Source of the DNA: Dermatemys mawii
Lineage: Eukaryota; Chordata; Testudines; Dermatemydidae
Length of the DNA: 64,000 nucleotides
NCBI GenBank assembly: GCA_007922305.1
Contig: ML677385.1
Span: forward strand, 8,148,336 to 8,212,335
Direction: 5' to 3'
How positions within the stretch are numbered: position 1 is the first letter of the stretch; every line of letters starts with the position of its first letter. A program made the translations under genes and the position numbers. This document shows, one piece after another, positions 37,812 through 50,400 of the stretch. The notes beneath the pieces were generated by a model that saw nothing but the letters and a program-made list of their open reading frames with translations, made no database searches and had not been told where the DNA came from.

Positions 37812-38293
37812 TATGCAATCAAGACAGAAGCTTGAGAAGATCATAAGAGTTGGAATGGGGAAAGAAAATGATGAGAGAAGAGATGTAGGTTAGGGCAGAT
37901 TTGTGCAGGGAGTTGAGACCTGGGAGTGAACTCAATGTGGAAAGAAAGAAGTTAGTGGAGGGGATCTGAGGAGAGCAGAGACGTGAGACTATCTTGGCAG
38001 CTGTGTATTGAATACAGTAGAGAGAGAGAGAAGAGGCTCAGGAAAGCCAGAGAGCAGGAAGTCACTGTAGTGGAGATAAGAGATTTCCAAAACATCAACC
38101 AAGATTCTAATAGCAGGGATGGAGAAAAAAGGATTCACCGTTAGAGAGAAGAGTGACAAAAATTGGTAAGAATCTGGATATGGGGAAGGGGAGAGGGAAT
38201 TTTTTATAGCTGAACTGAAAGTGTCTACTCTCAAAAATAAAAGGTAGTAATACAAATAGAAAAGAAATACAATGGAGAACTGGAGACTTAATT

Positions 38294-38447
38294 AGGGTGA
38301 CCATATGTCCTGAATTTATAAATAAATAAATAAATAATGTCTAGGGTGACCAGGGACAGTCCCGATTTTTGGATCTTTTTCATATATAGCCTCCCTATTA
38401 TCCTCCATCCCCGATTTTTCACATTTGCTGTGGGACACCCTAGATAT
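38294..38447. repeat. hAT-like fragments with AAAT microsatellite
   Basis: TAGGGTGACCATATGTCC at 38294 is an end fragment of the hAT family at 12248. It is followed by an (AAAT)n run at 38319-38337, then a second TAGGGTGACCAGGGACAG end at 38342 that closes with GGGACACCCTAG near 38447. I read this as one short element inserted at the end of a broken older one. No clean duplication was found. Confidence 0.5.
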
Positions 38448-38449
38448 AA

Positions 38450-39025
38450 TTGAGAACCGACTGAGTTCTGAGAGCTTTAAAGTCTTGCTCCATCAGGCAG
38501 TAGTGAGCTCAGGATTCATTGAAGAATTTAAAAGTTTGGTAAACCCATAGACGATAGTTTTCAGAGTGTTCTTCTCTGAACAGTAGCACATATGTACACA
38601 GTATACATGCACAGATACATCAGAACAGACAGGTTCAAACAGACAGGTTTCCAGCGTAAACATAAAAGGATCATGTAAATACAGAGCCTCCAAAACCACT
38701 GTCTGATTGAAACCTGGTTTGGACACCTGCTACATTTTCCTGTGGGAAGGAGGGTTGGTTGAAATGATGACCAGGGGTTGCACTGAAATTTTAGAACAGT
38801 CGTTCAGTCAAGGGATTTCAGGAGAACAGGGAAATCAGTCAGTCTTCAGAAGGAACAGAATTCCTTTTACCTCAGCCATCAAGAGAGAAACCCTGGATCA
38901 ATTAATTCCACAATTTGATGGTCACATGGAGAACGTTTTCTCCCCCCCAAAATCTTTAGCCTGATACTATTATATACATCCTCTTTCCTTCCCTATCACT
39001 GGAGTCCTTTACCTGTGGTCCCACA
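38450..39025. other. Intron sequence without recognised genes
   Basis: No exon or repeat is recognised. Short open frames here are not supported. Confidence 0.4.
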
Positions 39026-39033
39026 ATCTATAA

Positions 39034-39448
39034 CACAGGTGGCCAACCTGAGCCTGAGAAGGAGCCAGAATTTACCAATGTACATTGCCAAAGAGCCACA
39101 GTAATATGGACAGCAGCCCGCGCCATCAGCTCCTGCGCCGCCAGTCCCCAGGGCCTCCCATCCGCCAGCAGACCCGCCAGTCAGCGCCTCCTGCTTGCCA
39201 CACTCAGCTGTTTTTCTTGTGCAGGAGGCTTGGTGGGGGAGGAGCGAGGGCATGGCTGGCTCGGAGGCAGGGACCTTGGAGGAAGGTGTGGAGTGGGGGC
39301 AGGGCCTGGGGCAGAGCAGGGGATTGAGCAGTGAGCACCACTGGCACCTTGGAGAGTTAACATCTGTAGCTCCAGCCCTGGAGTCAGTGCCTATGCAAAC
39401 TTATGAAGAGCCGCATGCGGCTCCGGAGACAGAGGTTGGCCACCCCTG
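39034..39448. mobile_element. hAT-type MITE with exact 8-bp duplication
   Basis: The left end CACAGGTGGCCAACC and the right end GGTTGGCCACCCCTG are inverted copies. ATCTATAA flanks the element at 39026-39033 and 39449-39456. It is 415 bp with a GC-rich interior. Overlapping short open frames on both strands here come from composition and are not genes. A (TTAG)6 microsatellite lies just beyond, at 39487-39510. Confidence 0.85.
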
Positions 39449-39514
39449 ATCTATAAGCTGGCCAACTTTTGTGTACTTTTAAGAATTTAGTTAGTTAGTT
39501 AGTTAGTTAGCTGC

Positions 39515-40830
39515 TGAGCACCTTCTGCTTCCATTGAAATGATTTGGAGCTACTGGTATTCATCCTTTATGAAAATCAAGGCATTATTTTTAGAAATGTA
39601 TTACTCATAATAAACATCTTAGCTAACCCATACTGTTTATTGTGTCTTGGGATTCAGTGTTTGTGTAAGGGGACTAAGAATGAGTGTGTATTCTGAGGAA
39701 GGTGAGACTGTGGGTTTTATAGGGTACCTGGCATTAAATTTGTGTATCTAGCTTTTTGTTTTTAGTTTTCTTATCCCTCATTAAACCATCAGGGTTAACT
39801 ATCCATCTGCTTTGTTTTCACTATCCAATTTTGTGTATTTTTCTCACACTTTAGACTGCAAGTGTAGTTCCCATTACTGTAATTGGATAACTCCTGGTTT
39901 CCCCGTTCAGTGTCATGAAAGGACTAAAGCCTTGCATTCAACGTGTGAATTCTCTTCTGTGTTATTAAATCTAGTAGGAAAATTTTCATCTAGGAGAATC
40001 CTACAGGATTTCAGTAGTCTATTATCTCTTGCCTTCAGTCTGAGCACTGCTTCCAAGAAGACAATGCACATGCCCAAGGATGAAGGGAAGAGTGCTTACA
40101 TAAAGAATACATAAAACAATGAAATTCACAATTAGGACTAAAACTCTAATATAAACATGATTCCCCTTATCAGTCAACATAGCTACAAATACAGTTAAAT
40201 TATTCAAAGACCCTGAAATAGTGCTGTGGTCAAGGAACTCTTTGTGCAGCTCAGGAGTGGGCCTTAAAAGTGGTTTAGGGCTAACTGTGCACTTCTCTGA
40301 TCCTGATGCCATTCTGGTCCCCAGAGTAAATTAGAGCAGCTTGATAATATAAAATTAAGGTAGCTATCTTCCAATAGTGGAGGACCAATTGGGCAATAGA
40401 GCCTTGATCACACCCCTTCTGGTGAGTGGGAGGATAGGGGAGAGGGGTAAGAGCTGCTGTGGCATTTCTATGCCACCCTTGGATTCCCCATTCATCAGGG
40501 GAATCTACAGATGACCATTTTGGGGTTGCGTGCATCATCAGAGCAGCACTCAGCTACCCAGATTTACTGGAAAACCAGACTTGAGAAATTAGGCTGAGTA
40601 AAAATTCAATCTTAACTGTGAATTTTCTTGACTTTGCTGCCTCTTACCCCCCATAAAAAGTAAAATTATTTTAATGTGGATTTTGTTTTATTAATGTATT
40701 GCAATTAAAAAACAACTTAGATCAAAATACTATAATTTCAAGTTTTAAAAAAATCAGCATTACTTCTTGAATTGCTCTGTATTTTAGGTATCCTATTACC
40801 GCAAGCGGAGCAAATAAGATGAAGAATTAC
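39515..40830. other. Intron sequence without recognised genes
   Basis: No exon or clear repeat is recognised. The 96- to 100-codon frames around 39812-40312 overlap on opposite strands and show no family signature. Confidence 0.4.
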
Positions 40831-41940
40831 AGAGTGATAGCCGAATTAGTCTGTATCAGCAAAAACAATGAGGAGTCCTTGTGGCACTTTAGAGACTATC
40901 AAATTTATTTGGTGATAAGCTTTCATGGGGTAGAACCCACTTCATCAGATTCATGGAGTGGAAAATACTGTAGGAGGTATATTTATACATAGTATATGAA
41001 AAGATGGGAGTTGCCTTACCAGGTGGGAAGTCAATCTAACGAGGCAATTCAATTAACAGTAGAATACCAAGGGAGGACAAAATCACTTTTGCAGTGGTAA
41101 TGAGGGTGGCCGATTTCACACAGCTGAAAAGAAGGTGTGAGTAACAATAGGGGAAAATTAGTATGGTAAAATTAGGTTTTGTAATGACTTGTCCACTCCT
41201 AAACTTTATTCAGACCTAATTTAATGGTCTCCAGTTTTCAAATTAATTCCAGTTCTGCAGTTTCACGTTTCGTCAGAGTCTGTTTCTGACGTTTTTTTGT
41301 TGAAGAATTGCCACTTTTAGGTCTGTTATTAAGTGACCAGGAAGGTTGAAGTGTTCTCCTACTAGTTTTTGAATGTTGTAATTCCTGAGGTCAGATTTAT
41401 GTCCATTTATTCTTTTGCATAGAGGCTGTCCAGTTTGGCCAATGTACATGGCAGAGGGGCATTGCTGGCACATGATGCCATATATCACATTGGTAGATGT
41501 GCAGGTGAATGAGCCCCTGATGGCGTGGCTGATGAGGTTAGGTCCTGTGATGGTGTCCTTGAATAGATATTCGGACAGAGCTGGTTCCAGGGTTTGTTGC
41601 AGGGTTGGGTTCCTGAGTTTGTGTTTTTGTTGCATGATGTGTATTTGCTGGTGAGTATCTGCTTCAGGTTGGTGGGCTGTCTGTAAGCGAGGACTGGCCT
41701 GTCTCCGAAGGTCTGTGAGAGCAAGGGATCATCCTTCAGGATAGGTTGTAGATTCTTGATGATGCGCTGGAGAGGTTTTAGTTAGGGGCTGTAGGTGACG
41801 GTTAGTGGGGTTCTGTTACTTTCGTTGTTGAGCCTGTCTTGTAGTAGGTGACTTCTGGGTACCCTTCTGGCTCTGTCAATCTATTTTTTAACCTCACCAG
41901 GTGGGTACTGTAGTTTAGTCATTTTATTATGTGGAGTATA
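40831..41940 (-). mobile_element. Penelope-like element with GIY-YIG domain, 5'-truncated
   Basis: The minus frame 41273-41635 encodes 120 residues with the GIY-YIG endonuclease of Penelope-like elements: NVIYGIMCQQCPSAMYIGQ, then TGQPLCKRINGHKSDL. The YG(I), YIG and downstream arginine match the family's core residues. The C-terminal part (KLVGEHFNLPGH) also fits. RT-side sequence seems to continue to about 41940. The 3' UTR runs to 40831 and includes, in + orientation, ACAATGAGGAGTCCTTGTGG, common in turtles. The GIY-YIG frame is intact, but the upstream RT is broken and cut off. Confidence 0.85.
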
Positions 41941-41999
41941 TTAACACTTCACCATAAAATAAGCAAATGTGGATGTATTCTGCTACTAATCATTTCACA

Positions 42000-42780
42000 A
42001 ATCAGTATTTGAACCTGTAGCCAAGTAGCATAACCTAGATTCATTATATTATTAGCTTCCTATATAGATAGATTGTGGAAGAACTCTGGAAGTTTCATAT
42101 GTATTATGTTCAGATCATTAGCACAGAAATGGATTAGAATTAATTATCTTGACTTCTGATTCCAGCAGATTGTATGTGATCAGTCCAGGCAGTTTAAAAA
42201 TATCCTCTGTGCTTTCAGTCTAATTCATTACCTGAGGCTTAAGGGTCACCAGTAGCCATAGTATATTGTTTAGGAAAGATCGATTCAAAATTAAGTTATA
42301 TAATTTTAAGAGTATTCAGTCCCAAATACAGTATAAGCACTGAACTTTGAAGTGAATTTTGAGTTACAATATCTACCTCTTTTTCTTTTTTTTAAGTACA
42401 TTTTTTGAGCATTTGCTATAATCATCTCGCTGCTATTTTTTCAGTGAGGGAATCTTCAGAGCCATAAATATTATGCTTTGTCCCATTTTCCTCTTTTGTA
42501 CTCAGCCTTCCTCATAGCAGCCCCCTCTTTAACACAGATAGCTGAGACCCAGTCTAGAGTTCATAAATACAGTAGTATAATATTTAATGGCAAAGGGTAG
42601 TGTTGGAAATCAGTGTTAGATGTTCTCTTCTCCTTAGAGCATGGGCACATTTCAAGAATTTCAAGTTCTGCACATTTTACAAGGGATTACATTGCATTGC
42701 CAGTAGACCACTGTTATGATCCCTTTGCTTGGTTTTGTGAAATATAACCTGATACTTTAGGCAACGGTTTAGAATTATGC
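42000..42780. other. Intron sequence without recognised genes
   Basis: AT-rich; nothing coding or clearly repetitive is recognised. Confidence 0.4.
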
Positions 42781-42789
42781 ATCATGGCA

Positions 42790-43010
42790 TGACAGTGGTC
42801 AGTACTATCTATTTCTGTCCCAGCCTTAGACTTTCTATGAAATCTTGAGCAAATTAATTAACTTAAATGTTCCTGTGTATCTCTAGCTTTAAAAAAGGGA
42901 TAATAATGTTTACCAGCCAACATGGCAGTTGTGAGGCTACATGATTTTGTAAAGTACTTTGAGACAATCTCAGATGAAAGGCACTGTTAAATGTAAAATG
43001 ATTATTTTTA
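42790..43010 (+). repeat. MIR/CORE-type SINE relic
   Basis: Order and spacing match an old MIR-like SINE: CTTGAGCAAATTAATTAACT, then AAAGGGATAATAATGTTTAC, then GTTGTGAGGCTACATGATTT, and a LINE2-like end TAAAGTACTTTGAGACAATC with AGATGAAAGGCACTG and a TTATTTTTATTA finish. It is diverged throughout. Confidence 0.65.
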
Positions 43011-43219
43011 TTAAAACAGCAACTCAGAGATGTTGTTGTCCAGTTAAGGATGAGGAAATTTTGAAGAAAACTAGTGTACTAGTGTAGCTTTTCTCCCAGC
43101 CTCCAGCCCTCTCTGAGGGCTGGCTTTAACCCTGTCAGGGCTGAAGCTGGTGACCACCCCGCTACACAGCTATAATAGAGAAGAAATTTAAAACGCACAA
43201 TAATAAATGGAAAGTTTTA

Positions 43220-45515
43220 TCTTCATTCTCTCCAGTTCCTCCAAGACATCAGATATGACATGGGGACATGGAGTTTAAGCCAGTCCACTTAGACATTGTT
43301 TATTCACAGTTTGGGGACTGGTTAGGGGCTACACTTTTCAATCCTCCTAGAACATCAGTAATGCTAACCATGGATGCATGTACCGTGGGATGGGGAGCCC
43401 ATATGAACAATGAATTGTTGGTCAGAGATCATTGCTCATCAAAGGAAAGGAATATACACATCAGTATTTCAGTACTGAGAGCAATCAGACTAGCTCTAAG
43501 GACTTTTCTACCTCAATTCAAAAACAGACTAGTTCAGGTAGTAACAGACAATAAGGCATGGCTATGTAATCTAAACAAGCAAAGGAGGACTCAGTCTGTG
43601 AAACTATGTAAGAAGGCCAAGAGTCTTTAGGAGTACTGGGGAGAACACATTATTAATCCAGTAACAGTTCACATAGCAGGGGAATAGAAACCCTTGCAGG
43701 TCATATGAGTAGGTCATTAGGTCAGATGCATGAATGGTCCTTGAAGGACGAAATAGTGAATCACTTCTTCAGTTTATAGTGGAACCCAATAATAGACCTT
43801 CTTGCATCCAACAACAACAGGAAATGTGAGAGATAGTGTTCCAGGACAGATAGAGAAAGAGAATCATTATCGGATGCTTTTTTAATGCACTTGGCTCAGG
43901 GTTTCATATATGCTTCCTCCCCATTTCCACTTATTCAGAGAATGATAAGATAAGTCAGGACAAAGTCAGGATGATTTTAATAGCACCTGCTGGCTCAGAC
44001 ACCAGTGGTATCTGGATTTGATACATCTGTCAAGGATTAGTGGAACCTTTACTGATAACACAACAAACAGGGAAAGTCTACCATCTGAATTTTTGGTCCC
44101 TTCACTTGATTGCACAGGGAATAAACCTTTAGATGGGCTGGAATAAAGTATTTTGTTAGAAGTACAAAATGTATTGTCCAATTCTAGAAAATAATACACA
44201 TGAAAGTGTGTATAGTCTTAAATGGCAAAGTTTTTTATTGTGGTTTTCCTAGTATAATGTGGATCCTTATATGACACCAATTAATTATATATTAGAGTAT
44301 TTGTTGTATCTTAAGAAGACACCTCTTTCATTATCCACACTTAAGGTTCATCTCTCAGCCATATCAGCATATCATTTACCTGCAGAAGGAAAATCCATTT
44401 TTATTAATGGTACAATTAAGAGGTTTTTAAAAGGCCTTAATTAGTATCCTCCAATAAGAACTCTTTTGCCCTCCTGTGATCTGAATGTAGTGCTAGCACA
44501 AATAAAGAAACCTCCCTTCTAACAGCACTGGGGAGTGATTCTTTATTTCATCTCTCAGTAAAAACATTGTTTTTGGTGGCAATCACTTCCATCAGACACG
44601 TAAGTGAATTGCCTGCATTAATGACTGATCCATCACTGACTGTGTTTCATAAGGATAAAGAGGTTTTTTGCACTCATCCCAGTTGTTACCAAAAATAGTC
44701 TCTGATTTTCCCATAAATCAATCTGTAATTTTACCATTTCCCCCGCTCCAAATCCCATACTCATGATGGGGGAGCTAAATTATACCCATTATATCTGAAG
44801 AGAACATTTTTCTTTTTATTTAGACACAACTAACCAATTTAGACAGTCTTCAAGGCTATTTGATATTTATGAAGCTCATAAATCCATCTCTTGAGGCATC
44901 AGAACTCATGCAGCTAGATCCAAGTCAGCGTGCATGGCTTTCTCTAGTCATATTCCTCTGATAGATATACGTAGAGCAACAACCTGGAGTTCTGTTCATA
45001 CATTTACTAAACATTATTCTTTAGATTTCGCATCTAGACCAGATGCATAGATTGGCAGGACAGTCCTGCGTTCCTTGTTTAACTAGAACTCCAGGTCTCA
45101 CCATCCTGGGTCAGAGACTACCTATTAATCTACCCCATGTGTGGGAATATGTAGAGGACACCTGAAAGAAGAAATGAGTTTCTTACTTGTAACTGAGATT
45201 GTCTGAGATGGATTCTGCATATTCTCACTCCCTGTCCATCTACCCACTATTATGTTGTCCTATCTACCAAAGGGCTTAGATCATGAGGGAAGGAATTAAG
45301 GGAGTGGCGCATCACACTTCTTTTAAACCCTTGTGCTAGAACATCCAGACTTCACTGAGGGTGGGGAGGAGATGGCAAGGAACAAGTGTGGGCATTTCTA
45401 TGACTACTGCTAATAGAATTTTACCATTCAGACAGCACTGGCTGGAACATCCCATGAGTGGGAATATGCAGAGTTCATCTCAAAGAACCTCAGTTACAGA
45501 TCAGTAACCATCATT
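43220..45515 (+). mobile_element. DIRS-type tyrosine-recombinase retrotransposon, broken
   Basis: RNase H sequence lies at 43268-43630: LTMDACTVGWGAHMNN, then VLRAIRLALRTFLPQFK and VVTDNKAWLCNLNKQ. The usual glutamate before LRA is valine. Recombinase sequence follows in pieces: 44259-44444 (STLKVHLSAISAYHLPAEGK, RFLKGLN), 44540-44690 (VAITSIRHVSELPA) and 44850-45050 (RTHAARSKSACMAFSSHI, DIRRATTWSSVHTFTKHYSL). The latter keeps an HxxR-like motif and the likely catalytic tyrosine near 45013. Stops and frameshifts interrupt all parts and the 5' half (gag, RT) is missing. The tail 45060-45515 has a 43-bp inverted repeat. This is an inactive copy. Confidence 0.85.
45188..45498. repeat. 43-bp inverted repeat in the DIRS tail
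   Basis: 45188-45230 (begins TGTAACTGAGATTGTCTGAG) and 45456-45498 (reverse complement begins TGTAACTGAGGTTCTTTGAG) match at 37 of 43 bases, with 225 bp between them. A related direct word (GTGGGAATATG) is also at 45141. DIRS elements replicate through terminal and internal complementary repeats, so these are probably part of that terminal machinery. Confidence 0.8.
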
Positions 45516-45800
45516 TTTCAGGTTTTGATTTTTACAGTCAGATCATAAGAAAAGAATTCATTAGTAGTGGATCATTCCTTTTACATATTAGTAACCAAAT
45601 CTATTCATGCCAACTTGTTCCATTAAAAATCTCAATTTATTGCCATATGAATAAGGGAAAGCTTAATAACGCCTTTGGGTAAAATAAGCTCCTGTCTAAA
45701 ACTCTAGCTAAAATTTTAACCAAAACTTTGAGGTTTGAAAAAATTTTGTGAACTTTTTTTGTTTGCATTTTTATGTGCTTCCACCTTACTTAATTACAGT

Positions 45801-45960
45801 CTGGGCCAGAAGAAGCACTACTGAAATACCACAAAAAGATTATTTCCTGTATGATTAACTCAACATTAAGAACAGGTGATCTCACAATAACAGACTTTCT
45901 TGATGTCCAGACCAATTACGTTCAGATATTTTCAAACTTTTGGTTGTTTAATGAAGCTTA
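45801..45960 (+). pseudogene. Exon-like open frame of unknown origin
   Basis: A good acceptor tract (pyrimidine-rich, ending TTAATTACAG) precedes an open frame of about 54 codons. It starts SGPEEALLKYHKKIISCMIN, continues STLRTGDLTITDFLDVQTN and ends in TAA near 45960. A possible donor (ACAGGTGATC) inside would leave phase 1, which does not fit the CFAP47-like exons on either side (phase 0 to phase 0). I do not recognise it; a relic exon, an old transposon piece or chance are all possible. Confidence 0.3.
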
Positions 45961-45974
45961 ACTGAAACTCCAAG

Positions 45975-46062
45975 GATGTAATTCTCCTGACACCCTGATG
46001 CAAATTTGGAGTAATTTCCCTGAATTCAGTGCAAAACCGATGAAAGTGAGAATTATGGGGGT
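45975..46062. repeat. Fold-back MITE relic
   Basis: GGATGTAATTCTCCTGACAC with CTGATGCAAATTTGGAGTAA and the closing GTGAGAATTATGG repeat the layout of the MITE at 19723-19823. Confidence 0.45.
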
Positions 46063-46879
46063 GCCTAGTAGCAACTATATTGGGTATTAAAATATCTTAA
46101 AATGGGGCATAGATTTCTATTTTTCTCCACAAGAGGTTGGACAGTCTCGGTGAAATTTCATATAGGGTTACTTTTTATGCTCTTTGAATTTTCTATGTAG
46201 ATTTTGTTTGGTTTCTCTTTATAAATTTGTAATATGAAGTCTTACAATTTGTGCTCTGTCTCAATTTTTAACTTGGCAACCCTAAACTTTCAATGTTTAA
46301 TAATACAGTATATCTTTAAAATGATGGTCTATCTACTCAAAGTTTGGCAGAGAGGTAGACTTTGAGGACATCTGGTGCAAAAGGGTTTTTGCTTGTTTGT
46401 TTGTTTTTAAAGTTGGATTTGGGATAATTTTTAGGAGAATAACTGAAAGTGTAGATGCTGAGCACGCAAACCTTATTGGTTGCTTGAAGTCAGGTGCACA
46501 AAAAACACTTTTTCCACCAGGAACTACACTTTTCTGTCAGAATATATCCTACAGTAAAGAAGAGTTCAGATGCAGCTGCTGACAGAGAAAATTTTCAGTT
46601 ATCAGCTGCACACCTACCATTAACAGGTCTTCTGACTTATTTGCTCATTTAGGTATATAAATAAACTAGGAAACTAACTCACAAAACTTCTTTGTGAAGT
46701 AGTTTTTATACCACAATTTTAGCACAAACACACTACTCCTCACAAGTTTGTCTGCCCCTTAGCAGTGCCAGCCTCCCATCAGACCCTTTTAACCTTCCTT
46801 TTACATGCAGCCCTTTGCCAAAACTGTCTCCTATCATAACCAATTACTATATCAAACATTCATGCAGTTCTCCACCAAA

Positions 46880-47480
46880 AATGTGACAGATTTCTGCTAC
46901 CAATCTGCCTAGCACCTTAGGTGATCAGGCTGAGGCCACAAGATCATTAGGGACGGAGATGAAGGAGCACACCAAGTGACTAAATTTTGAAGTTTTATTA
47001 ACCAAACAAAAGCTGTGATACGCCCCACGTTACTCAGAGGAAGGAAAAAAGTGTTAATGCCTGGACCCTAACCCACTTTCATACTCACACACGCACAACC
47101 CAAGGCTGGCCAAGCCTGGGTGTAATGTCAGAAGAAGAGGGGGAAGGGTGAACGGGAGTTCTGCCCTGTGCACAGGTTGTCTGGGGTCTGCTGTAGAACT
47201 CCAGCTTACTTTTACTTTCGGGAGGGTTTTAAGCCCTGGGTGTTTCTGGAGGCGTTTTGTTCAGGTGCGCCCCCTCCCCCTGTCACCTGTGCTCTGTACC
47301 AGTCCAAACCAGTTTTCCGCAGCTTCCTTAACTTCCCCAAAACATACCAGCTTTAGGGTCATGAAACAGATTGTTGTTTCCCAATTTGCTGACGTTTGCA
47401 ATTTTCCTAGTTTTACAACCCTTTTAGTTTTGTTTGGCTTAGTTTTTATTTTTTATGGCTGCCTGAGGTTGAGACACAGG
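46880..47480 (-). repeat. LTR-like repeat, minus orientation
   Basis: The block contains TTTTGAAGTTTTATTAACC at 46986-47004 (minus-strand AATAAA) after a tract rich in short G/C words, and is followed by GC-richer sequence to about 47330. It resembles 28360-29230 and 54780-55681. Borders are not defined. The 115-codon + frame at 47148-47495 lies in it and is not supported as a gene. Confidence 0.3.
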
Positions 47481-47499
47481 CTTTTGGCTTCTTAGCATG

Positions 47500-50400
47500 C
47501 AGAGAGTATGTCTGTGTGAATTGTCCTTGAGCGGCGGGCAGGTTTTTTGCGGGGGGGGGGGCTGGTTGAATTTTTAAATTAACCTTTTTTTTTGCCTTTT
47601 GTAATTTGCAAAGAAACATTTTATTTTACATTTATATTTTTAATGTTTTTTATTGCCAATGTATTACATATAAAAGGGTTAGCAGTGTAAGCTGCTGGTG
47701 CTTACCCAAGGGGCCTCAATGGGGGGGGATGGGTAGTTCATACTGTGACACTAGTGCAGAGAAAAAAAATCTGATAAGGTGTGTTCAGAAAAGGGAGGTA
47801 GAGTTAAAGGTGTAGAGTATGGTATACTGTAGTTATAGTAATGGTATTGTGTGTGCTTGTGAGAGAGGAGTAGCGAGTATGTACTGGGAGCTGGCTTAAC
47901 TTTTAATTCCCTTGCTTTTCTGGATATGTCTCACACATGCAGTGTATGTAGCAATTCTGACTGCTTCTTTAGATTTTTTGAGGATCTTTCCTGCTAGTTT
48001 CTCTTTGAATACCTCCAGAAGCCACTTTTTATCTCTGTAGCTTTTTGTGAATGAAATGAAAGAGTATCTTCAGTACATATTATTATCTGAAGTGAGCAAA
48101 ATTTAGTCCTTTTTAAAGCCATCCTGTTTAATGATTATTTTAGTTATAGATCCTATTGCTATTTATCATTTTCTCCACAACAGAAAGCTAATCCATTTTA
48201 TTTTATATATATCTTTGTATTTCAAACCAGATTAATTGATTAGTGCCATATTGTAGCTCCTAAAATAAAATCAATGTTAGAAGAGATCGTCTATAATATT
48301 AAATAAATAACATCACATCTCTATTTCAAGAGCAGGCACTCAGACTAAATGATTCTACTCTGTTGTTTTGTTTCATTGTTGTGGTAGTGAATTTTTTGTT
48401 GTCTGATAATTATATGTCTACTCATGTATTTATTGACCAGAGGATTCTAGTCCACTTTCATTTGTAAATGATATTCTTTCCCAAGAAGGGTAACTCTTAT
48501 ATTTATTCAGACTATAGATATAGAAATTTAAGTTTTAATTTTATATAAGGTATTCTGTCTTATTTTGAGAAGTCCAACTATTACTTTACCTTTTAATTTT
48601 GATCAACAGATGTTTTCTGCCATGCTGATATGGTTGTTAGGTGTTCTACAAAGCCCTTTGGGGCACACAAGCTGCATAGAAGCTAATCTGCCAGGTGTTC
48701 AAGTCCCTCTAGAAATTCATGGGGGCGAGTCTCAAACACCCTAAGAATACCCTGTGCACTGAGCATGCTCAGCACCTCACTATGCCTATTAAGAGAAATG
48801 AGCTATTCAGCCTTGTGTAGGACCCAGCGTGGCAGATGAGCAACACAGAGAAATCCTGTATTTTTGTCTTTTCCTCCAATAAGACATATGGAAATGAAAA
48901 TTGGTGTGTGGGAGGTGGCTTTCCTCCAAGCACCCCTTTCTAGGTAATAATGCTCCAGCAAAGCAACTTAGGGCGGCAGGGAGAAAGCTGGTGCTTTCTC
49001 AGATATCTCTCTTCCTACCCCTAGTGGCACTGGTGCAAGGGAGGTTTCTCTGGGCTTATATTAAATGGAGAAGACCTATTAATAAAGTATTTTTGCATGG
49101 CACTCCCCTGTCGCTAGTAAAAGTATTGTAAAAGTACATAGAGGCCTCAGGGCCCTATTGTGCTAGACACCTTACAAACACTCACAGGAAGAGGATGCAA
49201 CAGACATGAGAAGCACAGAATAAATTAAACCAGCCCTTCATGCATCCTGTGCAAACCTAGCAACCTGGTAATTCTCTTCTGACATGCACTGTGCCATGTC
49301 GTGGTGTATCTAACCTAGACTGTAAAATGGGACCTAGTCCCATTCAATATATAAAACCCCATACATACCTATGCCACTATTATGTACACTCAGTAACAAT
49401 GACTCTTAACTGTTTGCTTAACCCAAGCTAGCATTCTTTCTTCTCTGTAGCATTCAACACTTTTTTTTCTTGGATTATCCCTTCTATAATCCAATGGATT
49501 CAAAAATGGCTGAAGCATTTTTACTCAAATTGTCCAGATAATTTTATATTTGGGTAGTGACTAGTCGCAGAAAATTTCAGCCTAATATGTGAAAGTTTCA
49601 GAATGCTTTTAGTGATTGAAAACGGGATTGTATTCTAGTGTAACCTTTGCAGTTTCTAGTTTTGGAAATATAATGCTTACCAGTTAATTCTTGAAGTCAG
49701 TAGAGCCAGAACTGTGGATCTCAGTAATACCTTAGAGGACTGTAATTGCAGAACATTCCTGTTTATTAATCCAATTGTATAACTATCTATTTACATGTTA
49801 CTGATTCCAGGACGCATTCTGGTCTATACACCAAATTCATTTTCAACATTTTTTTAATATACTAGAGATGGCAAAATAACACTTATTAAAATAAAATATT
49901 TCCTCTGAAGTATAGGATTAGAATTAATGTGTCCAGAACAATAAACTTATAGTGTTACTTTTAAAAAATAATTTAAAAAAAAACTTGTAAAGAACCCCCC
50001 CAAAACAGCATGTAAAGTTTCAACCTTTTGTCAATTACATCTGGGCCCAACCTTTCATTGCTCACTCAAATCAGACTCCCACTGACATCATGTGAAGATT
50101 TGGACGTGCAAGGAATATAGGACCCTGTTTGGTTATAAAATTCCAAAAATTGAGATCTGCCTTGGATACTGTGACAAAACCATTATCTGTGGTGCATAGA
50201 AACTGATGATCTAGTAATTCTCGTTCACTGTCTATTGCTAATCTTGCAGGATTGACAGCTACTTTGGCACAGAGTTTGTCAGTGCCAGCTGTTGTAATGT
50301 AATGTTTTGATCTCTGTTCATTTTAAATAGTATTATATTTTATTAAATGATGCTAACTTGCACAGTATCTGTGAATTTTGTTCTGTATTATCAAACAGTA

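Noticed and set aside
39085..39449. Overlapping short frames suggesting a small gene
   Set aside because: All lie within the hAT MITE at 39034-39448.
43268..43630. Start codon of a stand-alone 120-residue protein
   Set aside because: The ATG is internal to DIRS RNase H sequence, which is recognisable upstream of it in the same region; the frame is a fragment of a broken retrotransposon.
47148..47495. 115-codon + frame with a hydrophobic C-terminal part
   Set aside because: It sits in an LTR-like repeat, has no splice context and does not join the CFAP47-like exons.
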